Source: Amycolatopsis nalaikhensis
Lineage (GTDB): Bacteria > Actinomycetota > Actinomycetes > Mycobacteriales > Pseudonocardiaceae
Assembly (NCBI RefSeq): GCF_030264295.1
Contig: NZ_CP127173.1
Location: 1,805,501-1,869,500 of the forward strand
Direction: 5' to 3'
DNA: 64,000 nt
The position numbers and the translations under genes were made by a program. A model generated the notes under the pieces. It was not told the DNA's origin and made no database searches. It saw nothing but the letters and a program-made list of their open reading frames with translations. Position 1 is the stretch's first letter; every line of letters begins with the position of its first letter. This document shows, piece after piece, positions 1 to 8,405 of the stretch.

Positions 1-1184
1 AAGATCTCTTCGAAGACGCGGGACTGGTTGTTGGTGCGGTAGAAGACGGCGACGTCGGAGTAGTCGGCTTCGCCCTTCTCCGCCAGCGCGTCGATCTCGC
101 CCGCGACGAACGCGGCTTCGTCGTGGTCGTTGTCCGCGACGTAGCCGACGATCTTCTCGCCGTCGCCCGAGTCCGTCCACAGCCGCTTCGCGCGGCGGTT
201 CGGGTTCCGCTCGATCACGGCGTTCGCCGCGGACAGGATCGTCTGCGTGGAGCGGTAGTTCTGCTCCAGCAGGATGGTGTGCGCGTTGGGGAAGTCCCGC
301 TCGAACTCCTCGATGTTGCGGATCGTCGCGCCGCGGAAGGCGTAGATCGACTGGTCCGCGTCACCGACGACGCACAGCTCGGCCGGCTCGACACCCGCTT
401 CGTTCGGCGCCGTCCCGGCCAGCTCGCGCACCAGCGTGTACTGCGCGTGGTTCGTGTCCTGGTACTCGTCGACCAGCACGTGGCGGAACCGCCGCCGGTA
501 GTACTCGGCGACCGCCGGGAACGCCTGCAGCAGCGAGACCGTGCGCATGATGAGGTCGTCGAAGTCGAACGCGTTGGCCAGGGACAGCCGCCGCTGGTAC
601 TCGACGTAGACCTCGGCGACGCGGCGTTCGAGGTCGTTGCCCGCGTTCGCCGCCGCCGTCTCCGGGTCGGTCAGCTCGTTCTTGAGGTTCGAGATGTGCA
701 CGGCGAGCGTGCGCGCGGCGTACCGCTTCGGGTCGATGTCGAGGTCGCGCGCCACCAGCGTGATGAGCCGCTTGGTGTCGTCGGAGTCGTAGATGGAGAA
801 GTTCGACGACATGTCGAGCGTCTTCGCCTCGCGGCGCAGGATCCGCACGCACATCGAGTGGAACGTGGACACCCACATCGCGTTCGCGCGGCGCCCGACG
901 AGCGCGGCGACGCGCTCGCGCATCTCGGCGGCGGCCTTGTTGGTGAAGGTGATCGCCATGATCTCGCCGGGGTGCACCCGGCGTTGCCCGAGCAGGTAGG
1001 CGATCCGGCGGGTCAGCACCCGGGTCTTGCCCGATCCCGCGCCCGCCACCACCAGCAGCGGGCCACCGGCGTGGGTGACGGCTTCGCGCTGGGCGGGGTT
1101 CAGGTCGTCGAGCAGCTCGGCCTGCCCGCCGGTGGCGGGCTTGCGCACGGGGGTCTCGGCGGGGAGATCGAAGAGGGTGTCCAT
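1..1184 (-). CDS. pcrA: ATP-dependent DNA helicase PcrA/UvrD, N-terminal part (runs off left edge)
   Basis: Superfamily 1A helicase acting in nucleotide-excision and mismatch-type repair and replication-fork maintenance. About 394 residues are visible, roughly half of a usual PcrA. In order I see the Q-motif region (LNPAQREAV), Walker A (GAGSGKT), motif Ia (TFTNKAA), the DEYQDT Walker B, the GDADQSIYAFRGA motif III and the QNYRS motif IV. The start is the ATG at 1184-1182. A TANNNT-type -10 (TAGCGT) lies on the minus strand at 1199-1194, only 9 bases upstream, so the mRNA is probably leaderless or nearly so. The C-terminal helicase domain lies outside the window. Confidence 0.95.
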   Translation of the reverse strand, partial: MDTLFDLPAETPVRKPATGGQAELLDDLNPAQREAVTHAGGPLLVVAGAGSGKTRVLTRRIAYLLGQRRVHPGEIMAITFTNKAAAEMRERVAALVGRRANAMWVSTFHSMCVRILRREAKTLDMSSNFSIYDSDDTKRLITLVARDLDIDPKRYAARTLAVHISNLKNELTDPETAAANAGNDLERRVAEVYVEYQRRLSLANAFDFDDLIMRTVSLLQAFPAVAEYYRRRFRHVLVDEYQDTNHAQYTLVRELAGTAPNEAGVEPAELCVVGDADQSIYAFRGATIRNIEEFERDFPNAHTILLEQNYRSTQTILSAANAVIERNPNRRAKRLWTDSGDGEKIVGYVADNDHDEAAFVAGEIDALAEKGEADYSDVAVFYRTNNQSRVFEEI

Positions 1185-1241
1185 CGTCTGTCCACGCTAC
1201 CCCGGGCGGGTCCGGACCCGGCAGAGTCCGGGGGCGCGCGT

Positions 1242-1338
1242 CCCGAGCGGGCTGAAGGGGACGTTCATCGCATCTGACGCGCTGAAGGGGACTTTCCTCG
1301 CATGTGACGAGAGGAAAGTCCCCTTCGGCCCGCTCGGG
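1242..1338. repeat. Composite inverted repeat, 30-bp-period family, locus 1
   Basis: Outer arms of 11 bp (CCCGAGCGGGC at 1242-1252, complement at 1328-1338) enclose one 30-bp unit containing GCATCTGACGC and then a perfect hairpin with 16-bp arms (1284-1299 and 1311-1326, 11-base loop). It lies between divergent pcrA and the DUF1707 gene, so it is not a simple end-of-gene terminator. The unit resembles those at 25152-25230 and 58573-58657. Confidence 0.7.
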
Positions 1339-1415
1339 TACCGCGCCGGGCGTAGCCGGAGGTGTCGCCTGGCGTCCGACGCGCGACGGGCGCGGCGCGC
1401 GGAGCATCGACGGAC

Positions 1416-1841
1416 ATGGAAACCACTCCCACCGCCCGCATCCGGGCCGCCGACGCCGACCGCGAGCGCGTCGCCACCGCCGTCCAGACCGCCGGCTCCG
1501 AAGGCCGGCTCACCCTCGAAGAGGTCGAAGAGCGCCTCACCCGCGTCTACGCCGCGCGGTTCACGGACGAGCTGACCGAGCTCACCGCCGACCTGCCGCG
1601 GCCGGACCCGCCCCGGCCCGGCTTCCCGCTGACGCGGGAGGCGTTGCGCCGCCACCCCGCGCTGCGCCTGCACCTCGCCGTGGCGGTCGCCGTCGCGGTG
1701 CTGGTGATCGTGCGCTGGGCGGTGCTGGGCGCCGGGTTCTTCTGGCCCGCGTTCCCGCTGTTCTGGCTCACCGTGAGCGTCTTCGTTCATGCTCGGGTGC
1801 GCGCGGCACGGGAACGCCCCCGCGCGGCTGTGCCATACTGA
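1416..1841 (+). CDS. DUF1707 domain membrane protein
   Basis: 141-residue protein of unknown function. The N-terminal 55 residues carry the DUF1707 signature (RIRAADADRERVA, then GRLTLEEVEERLTRVYAAR and LTADLP), common in actinobacteria and usually attached to membrane segments or HTH proteins. The C-terminal half has two closely spaced hydrophobic helices of the 2TM type, ending in a short basic tail. I chose ATG 1416 because the DUF begins right after it; an in-frame upstream start at 1362 would run through the intergenic region. Its stop codon overlaps the likely -10 box of the downstream attenuator promoter. Confidence 0.8.
   Translation: METTPTARIRAADADRERVATAVQTAGSEGRLTLEEVEERLTRVYAARFTDELTELTADLPRPDPPRPGFPLTREALRRHPALRLHLAVAVAVAVLVIVRWAVLGAGFFWPAFPLFWLTVSVFVHARVRAARERPRAAVPY
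1834..1839 (+). promoter_or_regulatory. Candidate -10 box of the chorismate mutase leader transcript
   Basis: CATACT lies 6 bases upstream of GTG 1846. If it is a -10 box, transcription starts at or next to the GTG, giving a leaderless leader peptide. No convincing -35 was found. Confidence 0.4.
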
Positions 1842-1845
1842 ACCC

Positions 1846-1908
1846 GTGCGGCACCACGCAGAGCGATTTTTTTACGGGACCCGGACTCCGGCTCCCGTGA
1901 TCGCGTAG
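1846..1908 (+). CDS. Phe/Tyr-type leader peptide upstream of chorismate mutase
   Basis: A 20-codon ORF, GTG to TAG, reading (M)RHHAERFFYGTRTPAPVIA. The consecutive Phe-Phe-Tyr codons at 1867-1875 match the end products of the pathway that chorismate mutase feeds. The ORF sits at the promoter-proximal end of a three-way set of mutually exclusive RNA pairings ending in a GC-rich hairpin, as in classical ribosome-mediated attenuators. No Shine-Dalgarno sequence is present; the position right after a -10-like box suggests leaderless translation. It is too short for normal gene calling. Inference from sequence only. Confidence 0.6.
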   Translation: MRHHAERFFYGTRTPAPVIA

Positions 1909-1956
1909 TGCCCGAACCGCCATCACGCCAGCCCCGGAGTCCACGGACCCGGGGCT
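1874..1956 (+). promoter_or_regulatory. Ribosome-mediated transcription attenuator (Phe/Tyr)
   Basis: Segment 1 (ACGGGA, 1874-1879) plus CCGG pairs with segment 2 (CCGG..TCCCGT, 1888-1898), with loop ACT. Segment 2 (GGACTCCGG, 1883-1891) is perfectly complementary over 9 bp to segment 3 (CCGGAGTCC, 1934-1942). Segment 3 belongs to the terminator hairpin, AGCCCCGG 1930-1937 with CCGGGGCT 1949-1956. A ribosome stalled on Phe-Phe-Tyr would cover segment 1 and free segment 2 to pair with 3, preventing the terminator. The terminator has no U tract, which is common in high-GC actinobacteria. Confidence 0.6.
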
Positions 1957-2002
1957 GTCGCCGTCCCTGGGGCCGGCTCCGGGCTTCGAGAAAGAGGTCC
2001 CG

Positions 2003-2299
2003 ATGAACGCACAAGCGACGAACGCCGACGGGCAGCCCGCCGAGCACACCCCCGCCGGCGACGACATCGCGTCGCTCCGGCAGGAGATCGACTGGCTGGA
2101 CAAGGAGATCCTCCGGTTGGTGAAACGCCGGATCGAGGTGTCCAAGACGATCGGGGCCGCCCGGATGGCCGCCGGCGGCACGCGCATCGTCTACAACCGC
2201 GAGATGGACGTGCTCGCCCGCTACCGCGAGCTCGGCCCGGACGGCCGTCAGCTCGCCATGGCGCTGCTGAACCTCGGGCGGGGCAGGCTCGGCCGGTGA
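2003..2299 (+). CDS. Chorismate mutase, AroQ class
   Basis: 98-residue cytoplasmic enzyme converting chorismate to prephenate, the branch point to Phe and Tyr. After a 22-residue polar leader it has the all-helical AroQ pattern: LRQEIDWLDKEILRLVKRR (helix 1), VSKTIGAARMA, and YNREMDVLARYRELG. The size fits the small secondary-type AroQ enzymes of actinobacteria. ATG 2003 is preceded by an AGAAAGAGG ribosome site. It is expressed from the attenuated leader upstream and appears monocistronic. Confidence 0.88.
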   Translation: MNAQATNADGQPAEHTPAGDDIASLRQEIDWLDKEILRLVKRRIEVSKTIGAARMAAGGTRIVYNREMDVLARYRELGPDGRQLAMALLNLGRGRLGR

Positions 2300-2363
2300 C
2301 GTCCGGCTGAATTCGGGGTATTCCCCGAGGCACCGGGCGCCCGGGTGCGGGCAGACTGGAGCC

Positions 2364-2678
2364 ATGGACTGGCTCGTGAACCTCATCGCCGTCATCGTCG
2401 CGCTCGCGAGCGTGCTGGCCGCGCTGGGCCATGTGGGATATCTGGCGCTGCTCAACAACGCGGCGGGCAAGCGCGCCGGCGGCGCGCCGGTCGCGCAGTA
2501 CGTCCGCAGCCGCTGGGCGGTGGCGGGCGGGACCACCGCGGCGTCGCTGTTCGCCTGGCTGCTCACCGCGGGCGGGCCGACGCTCGACGTCTTCGCGATC
2601 ATCGTCGCGGCGGGCAGTGGTGTGGTGGCCACGAAGGCCCTGCAGTCGACTCGGGACCGGTATCGCACCGGAGGCTGA
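2364..2678 (+). CDS. Small two-TM membrane protein, unknown
   Basis: 104 residues with one hydrophobic helix at about 4-30 (VNLIAVIVALASVLAALGHVGYLALL), broken by a short basic loop and YVRSRW, then a second hydrophobic region at about 53-92. I do not recognise the family. The ATG follows GACTGGAGCC, a modest ribosome site. It lies 64 bases after the chorismate mutase gene and might be co-transcribed with it. Confidence 0.6.
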   Translation: MDWLVNLIAVIVALASVLAALGHVGYLALLNNAAGKRAGGAPVAQYVRSRWAVAGGTTAASLFAWLLTAGGPTLDVFAIIVAAGSGVVATKALQSTRDRYRTGG

Positions 2679-3003
2679 GCGGCGCGCCGGGGCGTGGCTC
2701 GCGGCGGGTGAGCCGTTGGACCGCCGCCCGGCCGCGTGGCGTCAAGGCGGCGAAACTCCGCAGGCGGCTCCGAACGCGCGCCGCGGCCGTGGCTTACGGC
2801 GGCGGCCTCCGCCGGACCTCCCGCGCCGAATGCCGTCCCGGCACCGGAAATCCCCCGAACGCCTGCGGCGCGGACCGGTGGCGCCGCGCGGAAACTCCGC
2901 AGCGTCACCATCGCCCGTTCGGTCGCGCCCGACCGAGTGAAACCTCTGCAACTTGCAGGTTTGGGGGCGACTTTCTCCGCCGGATGCTCCTAATGTTGGG
3001 GCC
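2679..3003. other. Intergenic region with a candidate promoter and short palindrome
   Basis: No convincing gene. Near its right end is the 13-base palindrome CTGCAACTTGCAG (2946-2958), just upstream of a promoter-like region with -10 TAATGT at 2991-2996. The -10 is 7 bases before an in-frame GTG at 3004. The palindrome may be an operator. Confidence 0.35.
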
Positions 3004-3198
3004 GTGAGGACCCTTGCGTCTGGGTCGGGCGGTGCCCGGGAGACGCGCGGGGGCGACGACCCTGCGCGTCGATTCTCGCATGCTCGTGCATCTGCACAGA
3101 ATTCCGAACGAGATTCCGCGCGTGAGGATGCTCCGATCGGGTCGACCCGGGGCCCGGCGGCGTCAGGACCGGACGGCCGGGTGGTCGAGCCCACATGA
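3004..3198 (+). CDS. Possible small leaderless ORF coupled to the next gene
   Basis: A 64-residue Arg/Ser/Gly-rich ORF starting at GTG 3004, 7 bases after a TAATGT -10 box, and ending in TGA that overlaps the next ATG (ATGA at 3195-3198). The overlap suggests translational coupling, and the next gene has no clear ribosome site of its own. Third-position GC is lower than in neighbouring genes and I recognise no domain, so it may only be a leader or chance ORF. Confidence 0.25.
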   Translation: MRTLASGSGGARETRGGDDPARRFSHARASAQNSERDSAREDAPIGSTRGPAASGPDGRVVEPT

Positions 3199-4361
3199 GC
3201 AACGGCACGGAGTACCCCGGACGCGCCACCGCGCCCGCGCACCCCGGACGGCACCGGCTCGGTGGCGCGGAGAGCTGGACGCCGCCCCTGCCCCCGCACC
3301 GCCCCGTGCGGCGGCACGCGGTGGGCGCGCCGCCGGTCGACCCGCCCGTCTCCGGCCTGCTCCCGCTCCCCCAGCCGTCGCTGCCGCAGCCGCGTGACCG
3401 GCGGCCCGCACCCCCGCTCTTCCCCGCCGCGCACGGCAGCCTCCCGCTCGACGAGGCCGAAACCGCGCCCGTCACCGAGTCCCGCGCCGAGCAGGCCGCC
3501 CGGCGCACCCGCGTTTCCCTTGCCACGCCCGAACCCCGCCCGGTCGAACCGGACGACGACGACGTCCGCATCTACGCCGCGCCCCCGATCGACGGCCTCG
3601 GCGGCTTCACCATCGGCTCGGTGCCCGCGTCGGTGACCCCGCCGAAGACGTGGCGGAAGGCCGCCTGGTTCGCCACCGGCGCGTCCGGCGCCGTGGTCGT
3701 CGGGCTGCTCTGCGCCGGGTCGTTCCTGGTCGGGAAGCCGCCGATGGACCAGGCCGTGCAGGGCGCGTGGCCGGGTTACCAGGGCGCGCCGACGGTCATC
3801 GACCCGACGAGCGAGCTGCCCCAGCCTTCCGAGGGCGGCTCCGCGCCGGGCCCGGAATCCGCGTCCCGTCCCGAAAACGCCGCCGGGACGGCCACCCCCG
3901 GCGGGGGCGCCGGTCCGGTCGACAGCTCCGTCCCCGCGCCCACCGACAGCACCGCGACGCCGTCCACCACCGGGGCGAGCACCCCGAGCGGGCCGCCGCG
4001 GAAGCCGCCGGTCACACCCGCCCAGCGCGAAACCGGGGCCAAGGCGCCCTGGTGGTACTCGTTCCCGCCGGACGCCCAGACCATGGGCGACAACTCGGAG
4101 AAGTTCTTCAACACCGTCACCACGGACCCTGCGACGGCGTCTTCGGTGACCACCGGCGAGCTGCACGACCAGGGCCCGCAGGCGCTCGCCGAGCGGTACT
4201 CGGGCATCGCCTACTTCGAGGTCAAGAAGATCACCATCGACCAGCAGCGCGGCGTCACCGTCAACACCGTCGAGATCACGCACACCGACGGGACGAAGAC
4301 GATGGAGGAACGCACGCTGACGTTCGGGGACGGCGACAAGATCACCTCTGACGGTCGGTGA
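3195..4361 (+). CDS. Single-pass membrane protein with Pro-rich cytoplasmic arm, unknown
   Basis: 388 residues. Residues 1-150 are Pro/Arg-rich and disordered. A transmembrane helix follows at about 156-178 (FATGASGAVVVGLLCAGSFLVG), then a Ser/Thr/Pro linker (about 200-275) and a compact C-terminal domain of about 110 residues, predicted outside the cell. The C-terminal domain (EKFFNTVTTD..., then YFEVKKITID) recalls the NTF2-like ends of actinobacterial membrane proteins, as does the neighbour at 4620. Both sit upstream of two kinase-like genes on the same strand, which suggests envelope sensing, but no function can be assigned. Confidence 0.7.
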   Translation: MSNGTEYPGRATAPAHPGRHRLGGAESWTPPLPPHRPVRRHAVGAPPVDPPVSGLLPLPQPSLPQPRDRRPAPPLFPAAHGSLPLDEAETAPVTESRAEQAARRTRVSLATPEPRPVEPDDDDVRIYAAPPIDGLGGFTIGSVPASVTPPKTWRKAAWFATGASGAVVVGLLCAGSFLVGKPPMDQAVQGAWPGYQGAPTVIDPTSELPQPSEGGSAPGPESASRPENAAGTATPGGGAGPVDSSVPAPTDSTATPSTTGASTPSGPPRKPPVTPAQRETGAKAPWWYSFPPDAQTMGDNSEKFFNTVTTDPATASSVTTGELHDQGPQALAERYSGIAYFEVKKITIDQQRGVTVNTVEITHTDGTKTMEERTLTFGDGDKITSDGR

Positions 4362-4619
4362 CGGGCCTGCACGTGCGGGTCGCCCGTTCCGATGCACGTG
4401 CGGTGCGCCGAGCGGTTATCCCTGGTCCGGGTGGGTGACATAAGCTGCCGCTCGTCGTATCGCGACGGCATTCCGGCGACAGAACCTGGTGATCGCCGTC
4501 CGCACAGGGTTACCTGACGACAGCGGATCCGGAACCGGCCACGAGTCGGCCGACCGGACCAACGGGCACCCGCCGAACGGCGGAGTGGCCGTCCCCGGAA
4601 CCCCAGAGCGAGGACTTTC

Positions 4620-5480
4620 GTGCTTGATCGGCAGCGCACGCGGCGTGAGGGACCCCACGCCGTCCGCGTCGAGGACGTGATCCCGGCCGAGATTCTCGAC
4701 GGCGTCGGCGACGCCGACCGCGACTATCTCGAGCAGGTCTTCCGCGACCCGCAGAAGTTCCTGCCGCCGCGTCCGGAGCCCGTCCGTGAGCCGGAGCAGT
4801 CCCGTGACGCCGACGAGCCGGAGAGCCGCTTCGCGCGCCGCGCCAAGCTGGCCGGGCTCGTCACCGCGGGCGCGCTCGTCGCCGGTGCCGTGGTCGCCGC
4901 GCCGATGCTGACCAGCTCCCACCGCGCCGTCTCCGACGGCGGCCAGTCCACCCCGGCCGGCTTCAGCGGCGCCGCGGAGCTCGGCGGCCTCGCCGTCCCG
5001 CAGCACCAGGCCGGTGGCGGCGCGCCCGAGCAGCGCGGCCCGGCCACGCAGGGCACGCACTCGGGCGGCGCCCCGTCGGCCTCGGAGTCGACCGGCGGCA
5101 GCCCGCAGCCCCAGGCCGCGCCGAGCGAGCAGACGCCGGTGCCGGACCAGGCGGCCGACGAGCGCAGCGCCAGCCGGAAGATCGCGGCGGTCAAGAACTT
5201 CTACGCCACCATCGCGCGGGACTCCTCGGACGCGCTGGCCCTGCTGAGCCCCGCGCTGGCCGACGGCGCGGCCGGCGAGCTGGTCCGCTCCTGGAGCTCG
5301 ATGGACGCCATCGACGTCCAGGAGGGCGACACGCAGATCAAGCCGGACGGCTCGATCCTCGCGGTCGCGACCCTGCGCCGCCCGGACGGCGCACTGGTGC
5401 GCGTGACCCAGCTGTTCCGGGTCGCCGACACCGGCGGGTTGATCACCGAAGCCGAGCTCGTCTCGGCCCAGTACATGTAG
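4620..5480 (+). CDS. Single-pass membrane protein, unknown, same architecture as the preceding gene
   Basis: 286 residues starting at GTG 4620 behind GAGCGAGGA. There is a cytoplasmic arm of about 75 residues, a transmembrane helix at about 77-97 (LAGLVTAGALVAGAVVAAPML), a Gly/Ser/Gln/Pro linker, and a C-terminal domain of about 100 residues from about 185 (KNFYATIARDSSDALALLSP) that looks like an NTF2-like fold. The layout matches the 3195 gene. The 258-base gap between them contains a possible -10 (TAAGCT, 4441-4446), so it probably has its own promoter. Confidence 0.7.
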   Translation: MLDRQRTRREGPHAVRVEDVIPAEILDGVGDADRDYLEQVFRDPQKFLPPRPEPVREPEQSRDADEPESRFARRAKLAGLVTAGALVAGAVVAAPMLTSSHRAVSDGGQSTPAGFSGAAELGGLAVPQHQAGGGAPEQRGPATQGTHSGGAPSASESTGGSPQPQAAPSEQTPVPDQAADERSASRKIAAVKNFYATIARDSSDALALLSPALADGAAGELVRSWSSMDAIDVQEGDTQIKPDGSILAVATLRRPDGALVRVTQLFRVADTGGLITEAELVSAQYM

Positions 5481-5695
5481 CCCTGGGCGATCACCCCTTC
5501 ACCCGTGGTTCAAGTGCCCGTACCGGATTCGTGTGCGCAGAGTGAGCGCCTAGCCTTGTCACGGGCCGGTCTCGGAAATGCCGTCCCACAGGCCACGACA
5601 GGTGCATACGCTCCAGCGAAGCGGCGTGCTCGTGGCCGCGTCACCAGGCGGGGATCCTCACGCCCTGGTGAAGTCGGAGCCCAAAGGGAGGTCGC

Positions 5696-7309
5696 GTGAG
5701 CGACGACGAGGGTCGGCTGGTCGCCGGTCGATACCGCATCGTCGGCCGGATCGGCACGGGCGCGATGGGGGCCGTCTGGCAGGCGCACGACGAGGTCCTG
5801 GGCCGCACGGTCGCCATCAAGCAGCTGCTCCTCCAGCCGCACCTGGACGAGCACGACGCCGAGGACGCCCGCCAGCGGACGATGCGCGAGGGCCGGATCG
5901 CCGCCCGTCTGCACCACCCGAACGCGATCTCCGTCTTCGACGTCGTCACCGACGACAACGGCCAGCCCTGCCTGATCATGGAGTACCTCAACTCCACCAG
6001 CCTGGCCGCCGTGCTGCAGGAACGCCGCACGCTGCCGCCGACCGAGGTGGCGCGCATCGGCGCCCAGGTCGCCGCGGCGCTGCGCGAGGCGCACGCGGTC
6101 GGCATCGTGCACCGCGACATCAAGCCGGGCAACATCCTGCTCGCCGGCAACGGCACCGTGAAGATCACCGACTTCGGCATCTCGCGCGCCAAGGACGACG
6201 TCACGGTCACCAAGACCGGGATGATCGCCGGCACCCCCGCCTACCTGGCCCCCGAAGTCGCCATCGGCGGCGACCCCGGGCCGGAGTCCGACGTCTTCTC
6301 CCTCGGCTCGACGCTGTACGCGGCGTGCGAAGGCCAGCCGCCGTTCGGGCTGTCCGAGAACACGCTGAGCCTGCTGCACGCGGTCGCGGCCGGCCAGATC
6401 ATCCCGCCGCGCCAGTCCGGGCCGCTGGCCAGCGTCCTGGCCGTGCTGCTGCACCCGGACGTCCAGCACCGGCCGACCGCGGAGGAGTGCGAAGAGCTGC
6501 TTGCCGCCGTCGCCCGCGGCGAGACCCCGCTCGGCGGCCCGGCGGAGGACACGATGCTGGCGCCGTCCGCCGGCGTCCTCGGCGCGGCCGCCGTCGCCGA
6601 CCCCAACGCGACCCAGATGTTCGACGAGATCCCCGCGGGTCACTCGGGCACGCTGGCCGGCGACGCGGCCCCGACGCAGGCCGTGCCGTACTACGACGAA
6701 GACGACTACCCGGAAGCCACCGGCTACCCGGAAGACGACTACGACGGCTACGACCACTACCGCGAGGACGACCAGTACGCCGCCGGCGGGGTGCCGCCGG
6801 GGCTGGCCGCGACCCGCGCCGTGCCGGTGCCGCCGCACGGCCAGGACCCGTACGCGGACGACCAGTACGACGACTACGACGAGCCGCCGCCCCCGCCGCG
6901 GCGCCCGCAGACCGGCCCGGACGAGGACGACGAGAAGCCCGGCGCCTGGAAGCGCCCGGCGATCATCGGCGGGATCGTCGTGGTGGGCCTGGTCGCGCTC
7001 GCCGTCTGGCTGCTGAGCCCGAACAACCCGGAGGCGCCCGCCGCGCCGGTGTCGAGCAGCAAGCCGACGCCCGCCGCGACGTCGGAGTCGCTGCCGTCGA
7101 CGACCGAGGAGCCGACCACCACGGTCGACCTGCCCTCCACCACGGAGGAAGCGACCACGTCGGCGAAGCGGACGACAACGCGGAACACTGAACCGGCGGA
7201 GACCACGACACCCAAGACGACGACGACGAAGCCGACGACGTCGGAGCCACCGACGACCAGTGAGCCCCCGTCAAGCTCGTCGAGCACGCAGCCTCCGGCT
7301 GGCGGATGA
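5696..7309 (+). CDS. Receptor-type Ser/Thr protein kinase (PknB family)
   Basis: 537 residues. Kinase domain about 10-275: glycine loop GRIGTGAMGAVW, ATP-binding Lys in VAIKQL (about 41), catalytic HRDIKPGN (about 140), DFG in ITDFGIS, activation loop with Thr residues before GTPAYLAPE, and the DVFSLGSTLYA helix. An acidic, Tyr/Asp-rich juxtamembrane stretch follows, then one transmembrane helix (about 422-441) and a Ser/Thr/Pro-rich extracellular tail of about 95 residues with no PASTA repeats. GTG 5696 follows GGGAGGTC. All catalytic residues are present, so it should be active, unlike the following gene. Confidence 0.93.
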   Translation: MSDDEGRLVAGRYRIVGRIGTGAMGAVWQAHDEVLGRTVAIKQLLLQPHLDEHDAEDARQRTMREGRIAARLHHPNAISVFDVVTDDNGQPCLIMEYLNSTSLAAVLQERRTLPPTEVARIGAQVAAALREAHAVGIVHRDIKPGNILLAGNGTVKITDFGISRAKDDVTVTKTGMIAGTPAYLAPEVAIGGDPGPESDVFSLGSTLYAACEGQPPFGLSENTLSLLHAVAAGQIIPPRQSGPLASVLAVLLHPDVQHRPTAEECEELLAAVARGETPLGGPAEDTMLAPSAGVLGAAAVADPNATQMFDEIPAGHSGTLAGDAAPTQAVPYYDEDDYPEATGYPEDDYDGYDHYREDDQYAAGGVPPGLAATRAVPVPPHGQDPYADDQYDDYDEPPPPPRRPQTGPDEDDEKPGAWKRPAIIGGIVVVGLVALAVWLLSPNNPEAPAAPVSSSKPTPAATSESLPSTTEEPTTTVDLPSTTEEATTSAKRTTTRNTEPAETTTPKTTTTKPTTSEPPTTSEPPSSSSSTQPPAGG

Positions 7310-7322
7310 TCGAGGATCAGAT

Positions 7323-8405
7323 TTGAGTTCCGAAGGCACCATCGTCGGCGGCCGGTTCCGGCTGGACCAGCCGATCGGCCGTGGCCGCGCGGGGATCGTG
7401 TGGCTGGCGTTCGACACGCGGCTGTTCCGCACCGTCGCGATGAAGCGGATGTACCTGCCGGTCGGCGCCGGCGACCGCGCCGAGCAGGCGCGCGCGGCGG
7501 CCATGCAGGAGGGCAAGGACGCCGCCCGGATCGAGCACCCGTGCGCGATCAAGGTGTTCGACGTGCTGCCCGACGGCCAGGACGTCTGGCTGGTGATGGA
7601 GTACATCCCGTCGCGCAGCATGGCGACGTTCCTCGCCGAGCACGGCAGGCTCACGCCCGACCAGGCCGCGCACCTGGGCATCCAGCTCGGCAACGCGCTC
7701 GCCGCGATCCACGCGGCCGGGTTCGTGCACCGCACGCTCGAGCCGGGCACGGTGCTGCTGGCCGACGACGGCGGTGTCAAGCTCACCGACATCGGCATCA
7801 GCGGCGGCGGGCCGCACGCGGCGTACGTGGCGCCCGAGGTGTCGCGCGGGCTGCCCCCGACGCCGGCCGCCGACGTCTTCTCCCTCGGCGCAACGCTGTA
7901 CACGGCGGTCGAGGGCGTTCCGCCGTTCGGGGACGACGGGCAGTCGTCCGAGCGGCCGCCGCACAACGCGGGCGTGCTCACCGAGGCGCTGCGCAAGATG
8001 CTGCGCGCGGACCCGACGACGCGCCCGACGATGGCGGACACGGTCCGCTCGCTGAAGGCGATCACCGAAGGCCGCGAGACGGCGTTCATCCCGCCGACGG
8101 CCCCGGCGATGCCGACCATGCCGGTCGGCCGTCCGCCGGTGGCGCCGCCGATGCCGCCGTCGGGGCCGCAGTTCCAGCAGCAGATCCCGGTGACGCCGCC
8201 GCCCGGCTACCCGATGGCGGGCGCGACGCAGCAGATCCCGCCGGTGCCGCAGGCGACGCAGTACGCGCCGCCGCCGCCCGCGCCCCGGCCGCAGCAGGCC
8301 GAGGAGTGGAACCTCCCGGTGTCGAAGAAGACGCTGATCACGGTGGCCGCGATCCTCGCCGCGGTGCTGGTCGGCATCCTCGTCTCGGAGCTGTTCTTCG
8401 TCTAA
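7323..8405 (+). CDS. Tail-anchored Ser/Thr pseudokinase
   Basis: 360 residues. The protein-kinase fold is clear (glycine loop GRGRAGIVW, VAMKRM Lys, APE, DVFSLGATLYTAVEG), but the catalytic loop is HRTLEPGTVLL instead of HRDxKPxNxLL: the catalytic Asp, the Lys and the metal-binding Asn are all replaced. DFG is DIG, and the activation segment is very short (GISGGGPHAAYVAPE). A Pro/Gln-rich linker leads to one transmembrane helix at the extreme C-terminus with no outside domain. The start is TTG 7323, 13 bases after the active kinase gene and behind GAGGATC; the longer upstream reading would overlap that gene. Probably a regulatory partner of the upstream kinase. Confidence 0.85.
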   Translation: MSSEGTIVGGRFRLDQPIGRGRAGIVWLAFDTRLFRTVAMKRMYLPVGAGDRAEQARAAAMQEGKDAARIEHPCAIKVFDVLPDGQDVWLVMEYIPSRSMATFLAEHGRLTPDQAAHLGIQLGNALAAIHAAGFVHRTLEPGTVLLADDGGVKLTDIGISGGGPHAAYVAPEVSRGLPPTPAADVFSLGATLYTAVEGVPPFGDDGQSSERPPHNAGVLTEALRKMLRADPTTRPTMADTVRSLKAITEGRETAFIPPTAPAMPTMPVGRPPVAPPMPPSGPQFQQQIPVTPPPGYPMAGATQQIPPVPQATQYAPPPPAPRPQQAEEWNLPVSKKTLITVAAILAAVLVGILVSELFFV

